A stretch of DNA of 64,000 bases, from the NCBI GenBank assembly GCA_965218715.1, contig CBDCLY010000001.1, positions 1 through 64,000 of the forward strand. Direction: 5' to 3'. The notes below the pieces were generated by a model. It ran no database searches and was not told the origin of the DNA. It worked only from the letters and a program-made list of their open reading frames with translations. Below are positions 43,031-51,807 of this stretch, piece by piece. This DNA is from CBDCLY01 sp965218715. GTDB lineage: Bacteria; Bacteroidota; Bacteroidia; Flavobacteriales_E; Vicingaceae. Both the position numbers and the translations under genes were made by a program. Position 1 is the first letter of the stretch. Each line of letters starts with the position of its first letter.

Positions 43031-43456
43031 CTAAAATGGTAAGTCGTCTGGATCATCTAGATTTGATTCTTCCTTTTTCGGGCTTGCTTTTGGAGCAGGA
43101 GCGTTGTTTTGATTTCCGCTATCCCTAGCTCCACCTAACATGGTCATGCTGTCGCCAACAATTTCGGTAATGTATCGTGTATTCCCATCTTGATCTTCCC
43201 ATGAACGATTGGTGATTTTTCCTTCAATGTAAACTTGACTTCCTTTTCTAAGGTATTTTTCAGAAATCTCTGCCAAACCTCTCCAAAGGACAATGTTGTG
43301 CCATTCTGTTTTTTCTTGGCGGTTGCCATTTCTATCTTTATAGGTTTCTGTAGTTGCAATTGGGAAATTTGCAACACTAGCACCACTTTCTAAGTGTCTA
43401 ACCTCAGGGTCTTTTCCTAAATTTCCAATTAGGATAACTTTGTTTACTCCGGCCAT
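43031..43456 (-). CDS. ssb: Single-stranded DNA-binding protein
   Basis: A 141-residue SSB. The OB fold starts MAGVNKVILIGNLGKDPEVR and continues to about residue 108 with NRQEKTEWHNIVLW and YLRKGSQVYIEGK. A short linker leads to the acidic tip DDPDDLPF that binds SSB partners. Length is normal. It lies between mutY and gldE in the conserved flavobacterial order. Confidence 0.96.
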   Translation of the reverse strand: MAGVNKVILIGNLGKDPEVRHLESGASVANFPIATTETYKDRNGNRQEKTEWHNIVLWRGLAEISEKYLRKGSQVYIEGKITNRSWEDQDGNTRYITEIVGDSMTMLGGARDSGNQNNAPAPKASPKKEESNLDDPDDLPF

Positions 43457-43469
43457 TAATTTCTATTCA

Positions 43470-44543
43470 TTAGGATGATAGCAAAGATAGTAAATTGCTC
43501 TTTTCCTCGAGATAATTTTCAATTAATTTGGGAACAGCTAAGCTGCCCAAATCCTGATGTCTGATTAATTTCCATGATTCATTTTCCGGTATCTTAATTT
43601 GTTCCATTTTTAGAACAATGAATTTTGCCCAAATAATTTGATGTGATAATAGGTGTTTAACGGGTTTGCTTTCATCCAAGATTTTAGCATTTCTAAGATG
43701 GGCCATGCTTTTGATTAATTGTTCTGCCTTTAAATTTTCCTGCATTTCAACAAGAATGAACTCATATAAGTTTTGCCATATTCCCTTTCCTTCCCTTTTT
43801 TTCACTAGAAGATGATCGCTGTTTCCAATAATTAGGTAATTGAAAAATCGTGTACGCTGTTTTATTTTTTTAGATTTTACTGGAAGATCCTGTATTAGAT
43901 TTTTTGCAAAGGCCAAGCACTTGTCTTGCATCGGGCAAATTTGGCAATTCGGGTTTTTGGGCTTGCATTGAATTGCACCAAATTCCATGATTGCCTGGTT
44001 GTATTTGGAGGGATTTTCTCGATCTAATAAGGCATCTGCTAAAGCTTGAAATTCTTTTTTCCCTTTTGTAGAATCGATTGGAGTTTCTATGTTAAATATC
44101 CTACTAAGTAAACGATATACATTCCCATCTACAACTGCATGAGCTTGATTAAAAGCAAACGAAGAAATTGCAGAAGCGGTATATTCTCCAACCCCTTTTA
44201 ATTTTAAAATGTTTTTGTAATTGTTTGGGAAAGCTCCATTTAATTCTTCATCAATAAATTTGGCACTAGCATGTAGATTTCTGGCCCTTGAATAATATCC
44301 CAAGCCTTGCCAATCTTTTAAAATTTGTTCTTCGGAGCTTTTAGCTAAGGCTGAAACGTTTGGGTAATTTTTTACAAACTTCTCATAATAGGCCTTTCCT
44401 TGGTCCACTCTGGTTTGTTGCAAAATGATTTCTGAAAGCCAAATAAAATAGGGGTCCTTTGTTTCTCTCCATGGCAACTTTCTTTGGTTCTTTTGATACC
44501 ATTCTTGAAGTCTTCCGGCAAAAAATGTAGCTTGATCTATCAA
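43470..44543 (-). CDS. mutY: A/G-specific adenine DNA glycosylase
   Basis: A 357-residue glycosylase that removes adenine opposite 8-oxoguanine. The catalytic Glu is in WLSEIILQQTRVDQG (about 32-46), the helix-hairpin-helix is LKGVGEYTASAISSFAF (about 109-125), the catalytic Asp is in HAVVDGNVYRLLSR, and the 4Fe-4S Cys pattern is CKPKNPNCQICPMQDKC (near 193-209). A C-terminal NUDIX-like domain recognises 8-oxoG. No in-frame ATG precedes the conserved region, so the start is TTG at 44543. It is divergent from HU. Confidence 0.95.
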   Translation of the reverse strand: MIDQATFFAGRLQEWYQKNQRKLPWRETKDPYFIWLSEIILQQTRVDQGKAYYEKFVKNYPNVSALAKSSEEQILKDWQGLGYYSRARNLHASAKFIDEELNGAFPNNYKNILKLKGVGEYTASAISSFAFNQAHAVVDGNVYRLLSRIFNIETPIDSTKGKKEFQALADALLDRENPSKYNQAIMEFGAIQCKPKNPNCQICPMQDKCLAFAKNLIQDLPVKSKKIKQRTRFFNYLIIGNSDHLLVKKREGKGIWQNLYEFILVEMQENLKAEQLIKSMAHLRNAKILDESKPVKHLLSHQIIWAKFIVLKMEQIKIPENESWKLIRHQDLGSLAVPKLIENYLEEKSNLLSLLSS

Positions 44544-44607
44544 ATTTTATGAATTGAAATTGCGAAATAAGCGCCTGATATTGGCATCTTTAAAGAGAAT
44601 AAATTAT

Positions 44608-44615
44608 TACATTTG
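44608..44615 (+). promoter_or_regulatory. -7 promoter element of the HU gene
   Basis: TACATTTG matches TAnnTTTG. A TTG at 44581 lies 24 bases upstream, slightly far. The leader to the ATG at 44679 would be about 60 bases, long for this window. Confidence 0.45.
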
Positions 44616-44678
44616 TCGCCCTTATATTGTATAGATATAAGAGATAAAAAATTTTCATAACAAAATTAATTTTAAAAG

Positions 44679-44966
44679 ATGACGAAAGCAGATATCGTTG
44701 CTGAAATTTCAGAAAGTACTGGTGTAGAGAAAGTGGCAGTTCAAGCAACTGTTGAAGAATTTATGAACGCAATTAGAAGTTCATTGGAACAGGGAGAAAA
44801 TGTTTACTTGAGAGGGTTTGGTAGCTTTATTACAAAAAAGAGAGCTGAAAAAACTGGAAGGAATATTTCTAAAAACACTACGATGATTATTCCAGAGCAT
44901 GTTATTCCAGCTTTCAAACCGTCTAAAAGTTTTGTTGAAAAAGTTAAAACAAGTGTTAAGTCTTAA
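44679..44966 (+). CDS. HU-family DNA-binding protein
   Basis: A 95-residue HU. MTKADIVAEISESTGVEK starts the helical dimer part, LRGFGSFITKKRAEKTGRN is the beta-arm entry, and IPAFKPSKSFVEKVK follows. It bends and compacts DNA as a dimer. It is the first gene of the plus-strand run HU - TPR - tiny basic protein - RNase G. Confidence 0.96.
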   Translation: MTKADIVAEISESTGVEKVAVQATVEEFMNAIRSSLEQGENVYLRGFGSFITKKRAEKTGRNISKNTTMIIPEHVIPAFKPSKSFVEKVKTSVKS

Positions 44967-44975
44967 TCAGATTTA

Positions 44976-45833
44976 ATGAAGACTACGGTCAAAATACAAG
45001 TTTTACTCCTTATTGGAGGAGTCTTACTAGGCGTTCTTATCTTTCTTGCTCCTAATCAATTAGATTCAGATGCGGATCTAATCGACAATCATGATCACGA
45101 TCATGAAAGTCATAGTGGTGCTGAAAACGATACTGAATTGGAAACAAGCATTGTTCTTGATTCAGCCATAATTGCGGAGTTGGCACAACTTGAAAGCACT
45201 TTAAAGTCAGCCGATGAAGCGGATCAATTGGCTTTGAGCGATTCAATAATTGAATTCGCCAAAAGGAATAACATTCCACCAGTTGTTGCAGAATACAGTC
45301 GTTTTAAGGCCAAATTATCGCCAAGCGTTGAAAATTGGTTCATGGCTGGAGACAATTTCTTTAAAGCATATCGACTTTCTAAGAACACTTCATCAGAAAT
45401 GATTCAAGGTGCTATTGCTGCTTATGAGGAGGTTTTGAAAATCGATTCAAACAATTTGTCTGCAGAAACCGCAATTGGGGTGGCCTATGTTGAAGGGTAT
45501 TCTAGCCTTGGTGTTATGCCAATGAAAGGCATTGGAATTTTGAAAGGGGTGTTAATTAAAGACCCAGAAAATATAGATGCCTTAACAAATTTGGGTTACT
45601 TTGCAATTCAATCGGGACAATTTGAAAAAGCGGAAGAGCGATTTAATCAAATTTTAATGATTGATTCCACCCATGCTGAAGCCTATTTGTATTTAGCAGA
45701 TGTTCAATTGAGTCAGGAGAATATTGAGGAAGGAATAAAAAATTTAGAAAAATATAAATCTCTGGTGAATGATCCTCTTGCCAATCAGCAAGTTGACGCA
45801 TACATCAAAGAAATTAGAAATAAAATAAAATAA
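44976..45833 (+). CDS. Membrane-anchored TPR protein
   Basis: A 285-residue protein. One N-terminal helix (about 8-27) is a signal anchor; a His/Asp-rich patch (DNHDHDHESHSG, about 36-47) follows that could bind a metal. Three or more TPR units cover about 145-280 (for example IDALTNLGYFAIQSGQFEKA and HAEAYLYLADVQLSQENIEE). The gene is found between HU and RNase G in flavobacteria; its role is unknown. It lies nine bases after HU. Confidence 0.85.
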   Translation: MKTTVKIQVLLLIGGVLLGVLIFLAPNQLDSDADLIDNHDHDHESHSGAENDTELETSIVLDSAIIAELAQLESTLKSADEADQLALSDSIIEFAKRNNIPPVVAEYSRFKAKLSPSVENWFMAGDNFFKAYRLSKNTSSEMIQGAIAAYEEVLKIDSNNLSAETAIGVAYVEGYSSLGVMPMKGIGILKGVLIKDPENIDALTNLGYFAIQSGQFEKAEERFNQILMIDSTHAEAYLYLADVQLSQENIEEGIKNLEKYKSLVNDPLANQQVDAYIKEIRNKIK

Positions 45834-45840
45834 TAAAGCT

Positions 45841-45933
45841 ATGCCAAGCGGTAAAAAAAGAAAAAGACATAAGATGGCGACTCACAAACGCAAGAAAAGA
45901 TTGCGTAAGAATCGTCATAAGAAGAAGAAATAA
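45841..45933 (+). CDS. Tiny basic protein, AURKAIP1/COX24 (mS38)-like
   Basis: A 30-residue protein: it begins MPSGKKRKRHKMATHKRKKR, then LRKNRHKKKK. This matches my memory of the Bacteroidota proteins annotated as AURKAIP1/COX24-domain, related to mitochondrial small-subunit protein mS38. More than half the residues are Lys, Arg or His. The ATG is seven bases after the TPR gene stop and a strong hairpin follows. A ribosome-associated role is likely by family; the match was not computed. Confidence 0.85.
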   Translation: MPSGKKRKRHKMATHKRKKRLRKNRHKKKK

Positions 45934-45935
45934 AT

Positions 45936-45958
45936 GAATGCCCCATTCTGGGGCATTC
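45936..45958 (+). terminator. Strong hairpin between the tiny basic protein and RNase G
   Basis: GAATGCCCCA (45936-45945) pairs perfectly with TGGGGCATTC (45949-45958) around a 3-base loop. The following sequence is only moderately T-rich, so it may be a weak terminator, an attenuator or a processing site for the downstream RNase G message. Confidence 0.6.
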
Positions 45959-46040
45959 TCTTCCATTTTATTCCAGTTTTTTATAGATCCCTGCATGTTA
46001 ATGCCTTGGGATTCTGTCGTTTGCATACAGTAGATGTGAT

Positions 46041-47591
46041 ATGAGTGTAGATTTAGTAATAAACTCAAAGTCATCTGAAGATGTTATTGCCCTTCTTGAA
46101 AACAAGCAGTTAATTGAATTGCATAAGGAGAAAAGCAACAATAATTTTTCTGTTGGTGACATTTATTTGGGAAGAATAAAAAAGGTGATGCCTGGCCTCA
46201 ACGCGGCATTTGTAGATGTTGGATATAGTAAAGATGCCTTCCTGCATTACCTTGATTTGGGCCCTCGATTTTCAAGTTTAAATAGCTTTGTTCAGGGAGT
46301 TGTAAATAAGAAAATAAAAACAGCTTCCTTAAAGAACTTTAAATTCGAGAAAGACATCGATAAAGAAGGTAAGATTGCTGAACAATTGAAAGGCAATCAA
46401 TATGCTTTGGTTCAAATAGCCAAAGAACCAATTTCAACAAAGGGCCCAAGGCTAAGCAGTGAGATTTCTCTTGCAGGTAGATATATGGTTCTTGTTCCTT
46501 TCTCAGATCGTATATCTGTTTCTCAAAAAATAAGAAATCAGGAAGAAAAAGACCGTTTAAAAAGATTAATTAAATCCATTCGACCAGAAGGTTTTGGAGT
46601 GATTATTCGAACGGTTGCCGAGAATAAAAAAGTAGCTGATTTGCATGCCGACTTAAGTGATTTATCTCAGAAGTGGGAAAAATGTGTTAAGCAATTGCAA
46701 ACCGCCAAACCTCCCCATAGAGTGCTTGGCGAAATCAGTAGAAGTTCTGCAATGCTCAGAGATTTATTGAATAAAGATTTCAATAATATTTATGTTGACA
46801 ATGCCGATACCAAAGACGAACTAAAATCTTACATCTCTTCAATTGCTCCTGGAAAAGAAGCAATGGTGAAAGGTTACCGCAGAAAGATGCCAATTTTCGA
46901 GCATTTTGGCATTGAAAAACAGATCAAATCACTTTTTGGAAAAAATGTGACCATGAAGTCTGGCGCCTACTTGGTGATTGAACACACCGAAGCACTGCAT
47001 GTGGTTGATGTGAATTCTGGACAAAGAAGCAGAAGCAAAGACGACCAGGAGAAAAATGCCATTGACGTAAACCTTGAATCTGCAGCAGAAGTGGCTCGCC
47101 AGTTAAGGCTGAGAGACATGGGTGGAATCATTGTCATTGATTTTATCGATATGAAGGATGCATCTAATCGAGAATTGCTTTTCGAGAAGATGAGAGAATT
47201 CATGAAGGAAGATCGAGCGAAGCATACTGTTCTTCCTCCAACTAAGTTTGGCCTTGTTCAGATTACTAGGCAACGAGTTCGACCAGAAATGGAAATTAAA
47301 ACTGCAGAAAAATGCCCTTGTTGTAATGGCACAGGTGAGTCGCAAGCGAGCATACTTTTAACCGACGAGATAGAAAATAATCTAAGGTACCTTATCGAGC
47401 AGCAAAGCATGTCAAAATTGAGCCTTGTGGTTCATCCTTTTCTGGAAGCCTATCTTACTAAGGGCATGATGTCTCCACAAAGAAAGTGGTTCATCAAACA
47501 TAAAAAATGGATCAACATTAGGGCATCATCAGCATATCAATTTCTTGAATATAAATTTTTCGACCAAAAAAAGGAAGAAATTATTCTTTAG
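46041..47591 (+). CDS. rng: Ribonuclease E/G family protein
   Basis: A 516-residue RNase G-like endonuclease. The S1 domain includes GDIYLGRIKKVMPGLNAAFV (about 38-57) and YSKDAFLHYLD. The catalytic domain has the two Mg-binding Asp regions LHVVDVNSGQRS and GIIVIDFIDMKD, and the Zn-link is KCPCCNGTGES near 427. The long C-terminal scaffold of RNase E is absent. It processes rRNA and decays mRNA. Its 3' end overlaps the convergent MFS gene by 11 bases. Confidence 0.95.
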   Translation: MSVDLVINSKSSEDVIALLENKQLIELHKEKSNNNFSVGDIYLGRIKKVMPGLNAAFVDVGYSKDAFLHYLDLGPRFSSLNSFVQGVVNKKIKTASLKNFKFEKDIDKEGKIAEQLKGNQYALVQIAKEPISTKGPRLSSEISLAGRYMVLVPFSDRISVSQKIRNQEEKDRLKRLIKSIRPEGFGVIIRTVAENKKVADLHADLSDLSQKWEKCVKQLQTAKPPHRVLGEISRSSAMLRDLLNKDFNNIYVDNADTKDELKSYISSIAPGKEAMVKGYRRKMPIFEHFGIEKQIKSLFGKNVTMKSGAYLVIEHTEALHVVDVNSGQRSRSKDDQEKNAIDVNLESAAEVARQLRLRDMGGIIVIDFIDMKDASNRELLFEKMREFMKEDRAKHTVLPPTKFGLVQITRQRVRPEMEIKTAEKCPCCNGTGESQASILLTDEIENNLRYLIEQQSMSKLSLVVHPFLEAYLTKGMMSPQRKWFIKHKKWINIRASSAYQFLEYKFFDQKKEEIIL

Positions 47592-48834
47592 GAAGTTGAA
47601 TTAATCGCTTGTAGTTTACCATCATCGGAACTACTGATATTGATATTGCCAATATTGCAATCAAAAAGGCATAAATGATTCTGCCATTTTCTGCAAAAAA
47701 TGCCAAGGAAAATAAGCCAATAAAAATCGATCTGAGCAAAATGTTTATGCTCTGAAAGACGCTATTGCTTCTTCCAATGATGTGATTTGGTATGTGATTG
47801 AAAAGGTAAGTCACACGCATTATTCGAATTCCAGCATTTGATATCCCTAGAAAAATAGCCAATGTAAAAAGCAAGTAAACTTCTTGGCTTATCATTAAGG
47901 CCCAGTAAGCGAATAATGAAACAATCATTAAAACGATAATGCTTTTTACGCTAGTCCATCTTTTCAATAAAAACCGAATAAAAATTCCTGCCAATAATGC
48001 ACCTATGCCATAATTGACCTTGGTAAAGGCATAAACATCCCCTTCTGCACCTAAACAATCTTCAATGTATATTGGCCAAAGTATATGTGTAGAAATCAAT
48101 ATAAAAATGAAAACAGTGTAAGAAGCATTTCCGAAAACAAATAATAGAGGCCTTTGTCTTAAGTACTGGACCCCTTCTTTTAATCGTACCATTATAGGAG
48201 CCTTTGATACTTCAATTTTTTCAATTGCCTTGTAGCGGATAAAGTAAATTAAGATAAAGGCAATCAAGTAGGTGAGTCCATCTAAGAAGAAGATCTCATA
48301 AATGCTCCAAGCTTCAATTTGAAGTTTGAATAAGCCTAAATCCAAATCGATCCCTTCGATCAACATCACAGCTGCCGCTCCTGAAAGAACATTGGTTGAC
48401 TGACCCATGATTTCAAGCAGACTATTGGTTTTGGAATAGTCCTTAGGTTCGCTTATTTCTTGTCCGAAGGCATAAAGGGTAGGGTAATGAATGTTGTAGT
48501 TAAAAACGGTAAAGCAAAATACTGCGGCTACAAGGTACATGGGAACTTCGCCTGAATATAGTCCTATACCACCTGCGCTCATAAGCACAGCAAAACTGAC
48601 CATGCAAATGATTAGAAAGATATTTTTTCTGGGATATCGATCGATTAACGTTCCTGCGTAAAGGCCCCAAAATAATGTAATAAAAGTAGCAATGGAATAA
48701 ATTGCCCCAAATGTAGATGCAGCATTAAGGTGCTTAGCAAAGTACCAAGGAATTGCCAACATGCTTATTCCTTGGGCTAGATGGGAAACCGCATTAGCGC
48801 TTAGAAGTAAATACAATGCTTTTTTATTCTTCAT
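47581..48834 (-). CDS. MFS transporter
   Basis: A 417-residue major facilitator with about twelve helices. It begins with HLAQGISMLAIPWYF and has the loop GTLIDRYPRKNIFLI (the D-R-x-x-R/K motif A). The overall look fits MFS_3 / enterobactin-exporter-like members that expel small molecules, but the substrate is uncertain. It is a single gene, divergent from recX. Confidence 0.88.
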   Translation of the reverse strand: MKNKKALYLLLSANAVSHLAQGISMLAIPWYFAKHLNAASTFGAIYSIATFITLFWGLYAGTLIDRYPRKNIFLIICMVSFAVLMSAGGIGLYSGEVPMYLVAAVFCFTVFNYNIHYPTLYAFGQEISEPKDYSKTNSLLEIMGQSTNVLSGAAAVMLIEGIDLDLGLFKLQIEAWSIYEIFFLDGLTYLIAFILIYFIRYKAIEKIEVSKAPIMVRLKEGVQYLRQRPLLFVFGNASYTVFIFILISTHILWPIYIEDCLGAEGDVYAFTKVNYGIGALLAGIFIRFLLKRWTSVKSIIVLMIVSLFAYWALMISQEVYLLFTLAIFLGISNAGIRIMRVTYLFNHIPNHIIGRSNSVFQSINILLRSIFIGLFSLAFFAENGRIIYAFLIAILAISISVVPMMVNYKRLIQLPKE

Positions 48835-48850
48835 TTGGATTTGCTCGTCT

Positions 48851-48858
48851 TAACTTCG
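48851..48858 (+). promoter_or_regulatory. -7-like promoter element of recX
   Basis: TAACTTCG fits the variant TAnnTTCG also seen before both M1 peptidase genes. It lies 21 bases before the recX ATG. Confidence 0.3.
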
Positions 48859-48879
48859 TGAAAATTAAACCCTCATTGG

Positions 48880-49341
48880 ATGCGAACTGGCACTAAAAAA
48901 TATTCTTATGAAGAAGTTGTGAGCAAAATGATGAGCTACTGCTCCTTTCAGGAAAGAAGCAAAAGAGAAGTAACTACGAAGGCTTATCAGCTTGGTTTAA
49001 AAAAAGAGAAAATTGAAGAATTACTCCACAGATTAGAAGAAGAAAACTTCATTAACGAAAAACGTTTTGTTCAAGCCTACCTTCAAGGCAAAGTTAATGT
49101 GAAGAGATGGGGCCCTTTTAAATTAATGGAAGGATTATTCAATAAAGGCATTGAAAGTGAAATGGCTAGTGCTGAAATTTCTCAAATTGAAGAAAGCGTA
49201 CTGAATGAAAATTTGAATTATTGGATAGCTAGAAAAACCAAAAGCCTAGGGGAGGAAGATAAACAGCGTTTGTATCGGTTTTTGTTAGGAAAAGGGTATG
49301 CTAGCGAGCACATTCTCAAGTTCATCAATAAAAAGCCTTAA
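48880..49341 (+). CDS. recX: Regulatory protein RecX
   Basis: A 153-residue RecX. The three-helix repeats are visible: MSYCSFQERSKREVTTKAYQ, LLHRLEEENFINEKRFVQAY and KRWGPFKLMEGLFNKGI. RecX limits RecA filament growth. The family is usually next to recA, but here recA is not in the window. The stop overlaps the convergent membrane protein gene by four bases. Confidence 0.92.
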   Translation: MRTGTKKYSYEEVVSKMMSYCSFQERSKREVTTKAYQLGLKKEKIEELLHRLEEENFINEKRFVQAYLQGKVNVKRWGPFKLMEGLFNKGIESEMASAEISQIEESVLNENLNYWIARKTKSLGEEDKQRLYRFLLGKGYASEHILKFINKKP

Positions 49342-49895
49342 TGGATCCGCTTTGATTTGATTAAACGAATCCCAAAAAGACCATCAGAGAACCTAATGCT
49401 TATGAATTCGTTCTTGCCCGGTGAAATTTCATCACCCAAATTTACCGTTCTTAAATACTTTTTATCTTCATAAGCATTGTCCTCTAAAACAAGAAATACA
49501 GTTCTTTCTGTCACTTCGTATTTCTCAATTTTATATGTTTCTATGTAAGAATCTCCGGTGATACTGCTATTTATTATTAGGACAAAACTGCATAAAACTG
49601 GGGCTACAGCTATTAAGTTGAATATGATGAATTCATAGACACTTATGGTCAAGCGCTTTCTATACCATTTGATAGGGATCAATAAGGAAAGACCAAAAAA
49701 GAGACAAAGCATTTTGCTTAAACCAACAAAAGGCAAATCAATCTCACCGAACGTACTAATTAAGTAGATGCAAGAACCAAAATAAACTAGAATAGCTGCA
49801 ATGGTAATTGGGTCCATATTGTCGTCTTTTGGAACAACAATTTTTGGCTTTTCCGAAACTACTTTTTTAATACTGTCAGCTCTTTTTAATGACAT
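49338..49895 (-). CDS. Hypothetical membrane protein
   Basis: A 185-residue protein with three hydrophobic helices at about 30-47 (TIAAILVYFGSCIYLIST), 55-72 and 87-107 (FNLIAVAPVLCSFVLII), then an extracytoplasmic beta-rich segment. I do not recognise the family. It starts three bases after the M42 peptidase gene and is probably co-transcribed with it. Confidence 0.75.
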   Translation of the reverse strand: MSLKRADSIKKVVSEKPKIVVPKDDNMDPITIAAILVYFGSCIYLISTFGEIDLPFVGLSKMLCLFFGLSLLIPIKWYRKRLTISVYEFIIFNLIAVAPVLCSFVLIINSSITGDSYIETYKIEKYEVTERTVFLVLEDNAYEDKKYLRTVNLGDEISPGKNEFISIRFSDGLFGIRLIKSKRIH

Positions 49896-49898
49896 GAA

Positions 49899-50829
49899 TT
49901 ACAATTTATTCATCAAAAATTGATAAAGATGGAGCATGGCCTTAATGTCTGAAAGAGCCACGATTTCATTTTCTTGATGAACATTTTTTTCTGGTGCTCC
50001 AATGAAGCACCAATCAAATGGGAAGGGCGAGCGTTGAAGTGCATTTCCATCACTTCCACCGGCACTTTCTACTTCTATTTGGTATTGAACTCCAGATTGT
50101 TTTGCCAATGCTATAATCTGTCTCACATAGGCTTGCCTTGGAATGCCAGAATCTCGCATTGATATGGCTACACCAGAACCTGCCGAAACTCCTTCAGTCA
50201 CCCATGTGATATCGGCAATTAATGCTTGTTTGACTTTAAATTGATTGTACATGTATGCAGCTAGGTAACCAACACTTCCTCCGCCAACTTCTTCCCAGGC
50301 AGAGAAGGCAACTATTCCGTCTTTTAATGTTTCGCAAACCTTTAATGCAGTCCAAATCCCTAATCGATCATCTAAATAACATGATTGAATGTTTTCTTCG
50401 TCTTGGATAAAATTCATTGCATAGACCAGACTTGTTCCTCTTTCAATGTTTCGATCAAAATCGATTTTAAAAGACTCAATTCCATCTTCATCTTTTTCAA
50501 ACACTAATTTTCCCTCTATTCTTCCTAAGGAGTCTTCACCTGTCAAAAACACTACCAATATTGGCCTTTGGTCCGCCAATTTTCACTAATTTATTGTTGT
50601 AGGAAACCGTAAACCCAACACTGTCCATGTGAGCAAAAATTGCTGTTTTCGGATTGCCAAACTTTAACAGAAAACAATCCTGAAACTCATCTCCTTCAAT
50701 TAATTCAAAATCATTTTCCCAAGAGGAAGAATGTTCATTGATGTAATTGATTAGAAAATTTTTCATGTTTAGCTCATCTCCAGATGGAGCATGAACAGCA
50801 CAAAGCTCTTTTAATAAGGATAAGTCCAT
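49899..50829 (-). CDS. M42/M20-type metallo-aminopeptidase (one frameshift)
   Basis: Two overlapping frames make one gene. From ATG 50829 the frame reads SLLKELCAVHAPSGDE, a metal ligand in IFAHMDSVGFTV, then breaks at a run of five (A at 50545-50549, T on the coding strand). With four it continues GSVLTGEDSLGRIEGKLVF and reaches YLDDRLGIWTAL (bridging Asp), WEEVGGGSVG (catalytic Glu) and a late His in NVHQENEIV. The corrected product is 309 residues, slightly short for M42. These ligands fit a di-metal peptidase. The T-run error is likely technical. Confidence 0.85.
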
Positions 50830-50836
50830 TGGTGGT

Positions 50837-51775
50837 TTAAGGGATTTTTATGAATTTTTTGGTGAAACTTTCTTTTTCGCCAATAATGGAAATTAGATAA
50901 GTTCCTGGAGAAAACGAGCTGATGTCGATCACTTCATTAAGTTCTAAGTTCTTGCTTTCATGAATCAGTTGACCCAATAAATCATGAATATGAATGGTTT
51001 CCAATCCAGGCTTAGATAGTTTAACAAACAATTGATCTTGAACAGGGTTTGGATAGACCTGAACAACAGCAGAATTTTGATTTTCTTCTAAACCAACACC
51101 TAAAGGGTAATCGCATGCTTGATTTCCTTTTTTATACTTCGGAAAAGTGCTAGAACTAAAGCATCTAAAATTAAAAGTAGAAAATTCAATAATTATGTTG
51201 GGGTCGCAATTTCTAGGGCTAGCAAACAGAAATTGATCAACCGCTCCAATTCCCTTCACAACTTCTCCAACAATACCTATGCTGTTGTTAGTGTCTCGAT
51301 CGCTAAGCCATAAGTGCTTCAGTGTATTGTTTTGATGGATTGAGCTTGATAAACTATCTACTCTTACATGCGAATCACCGCAGTTAAACGAATTGCTATC
51401 TGTTCCTAAATTCCAAGTATCATTGATGGAAGCGGAGAAATCGTAAAGTAAACTAAATGAGCCATTTTGCAAGTGAAATACTGAGTCACCACGACTATAA
51501 GTAAATTCTGGATTCAAGTGACTATTGCCAAGGTATTGAATTGTTCCTCCTGGACTTGTCACTCCAAATCGATGCTTTATTAAGCTTAGTTTCTGACAGC
51601 TTTGCCCTTGAATTAGGGTGTCTTTTTCATAATTAATGTGAACATACCCTCCTTCGCTAATGTTGCTGTATGAATAATGCCATTCTGCACCTTGAGAAAT
51701 CCATTGTTGTGCATAGGAGGTGTTTAAGGTAAAAACCAACAGCATGAAGCAAAAAGTCGAAAGCATTTTATTCAT
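50837..51775 (-). CDS. Secreted protein with T9SS type A sorting domain
   Basis: A 312-residue exported protein: signal peptide 1-22 (LNTSYAQ), a central beta-rich domain of unknown function (about 25-230), and a C-terminal sorting domain (about 238-312) with VQVYPNPVQDQLFVKL, IHDLLGQLIHESK, SPGTYLISI and KKFIKIP. The last domain directs export by the type IX system. The central region begins QQWISQGAEWHYSYSNIS and I cannot name it. It is first in the run with the M42 peptidase and the membrane protein. Confidence 0.87.
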   Translation of the reverse strand: MNKMLSTFCFMLLVFTLNTSYAQQWISQGAEWHYSYSNISEGGYVHINYEKDTLIQGQSCQKLSLIKHRFGVTSPGGTIQYLGNSHLNPEFTYSRGDSVFHLQNGSFSLLYDFSASINDTWNLGTDSNSFNCGDSHVRVDSLSSSIHQNNTLKHLWLSDRDTNNSIGIVGEVVKGIGAVDQFLFASPRNCDPNIIIEFSTFNFRCFSSSTFPKYKKGNQACDYPLGVGLEENQNSAVVQVYPNPVQDQLFVKLSKPGLETIHIHDLLGQLIHESKNLELNEVIDISSFSPGTYLISIIGEKESFTKKFIKIP

Positions 51776-51807
51776 GCTTACGAAGGTAATAAATCCTAGT
51801 GATTGCT

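Noticed and set aside
45052..45279. 75-codon minus-strand frame opposite the His/Asp-rich region
   Set aside because: It is antisense to the TPR gene; the HDHDH run is genuine coding sequence of the plus-strand protein.
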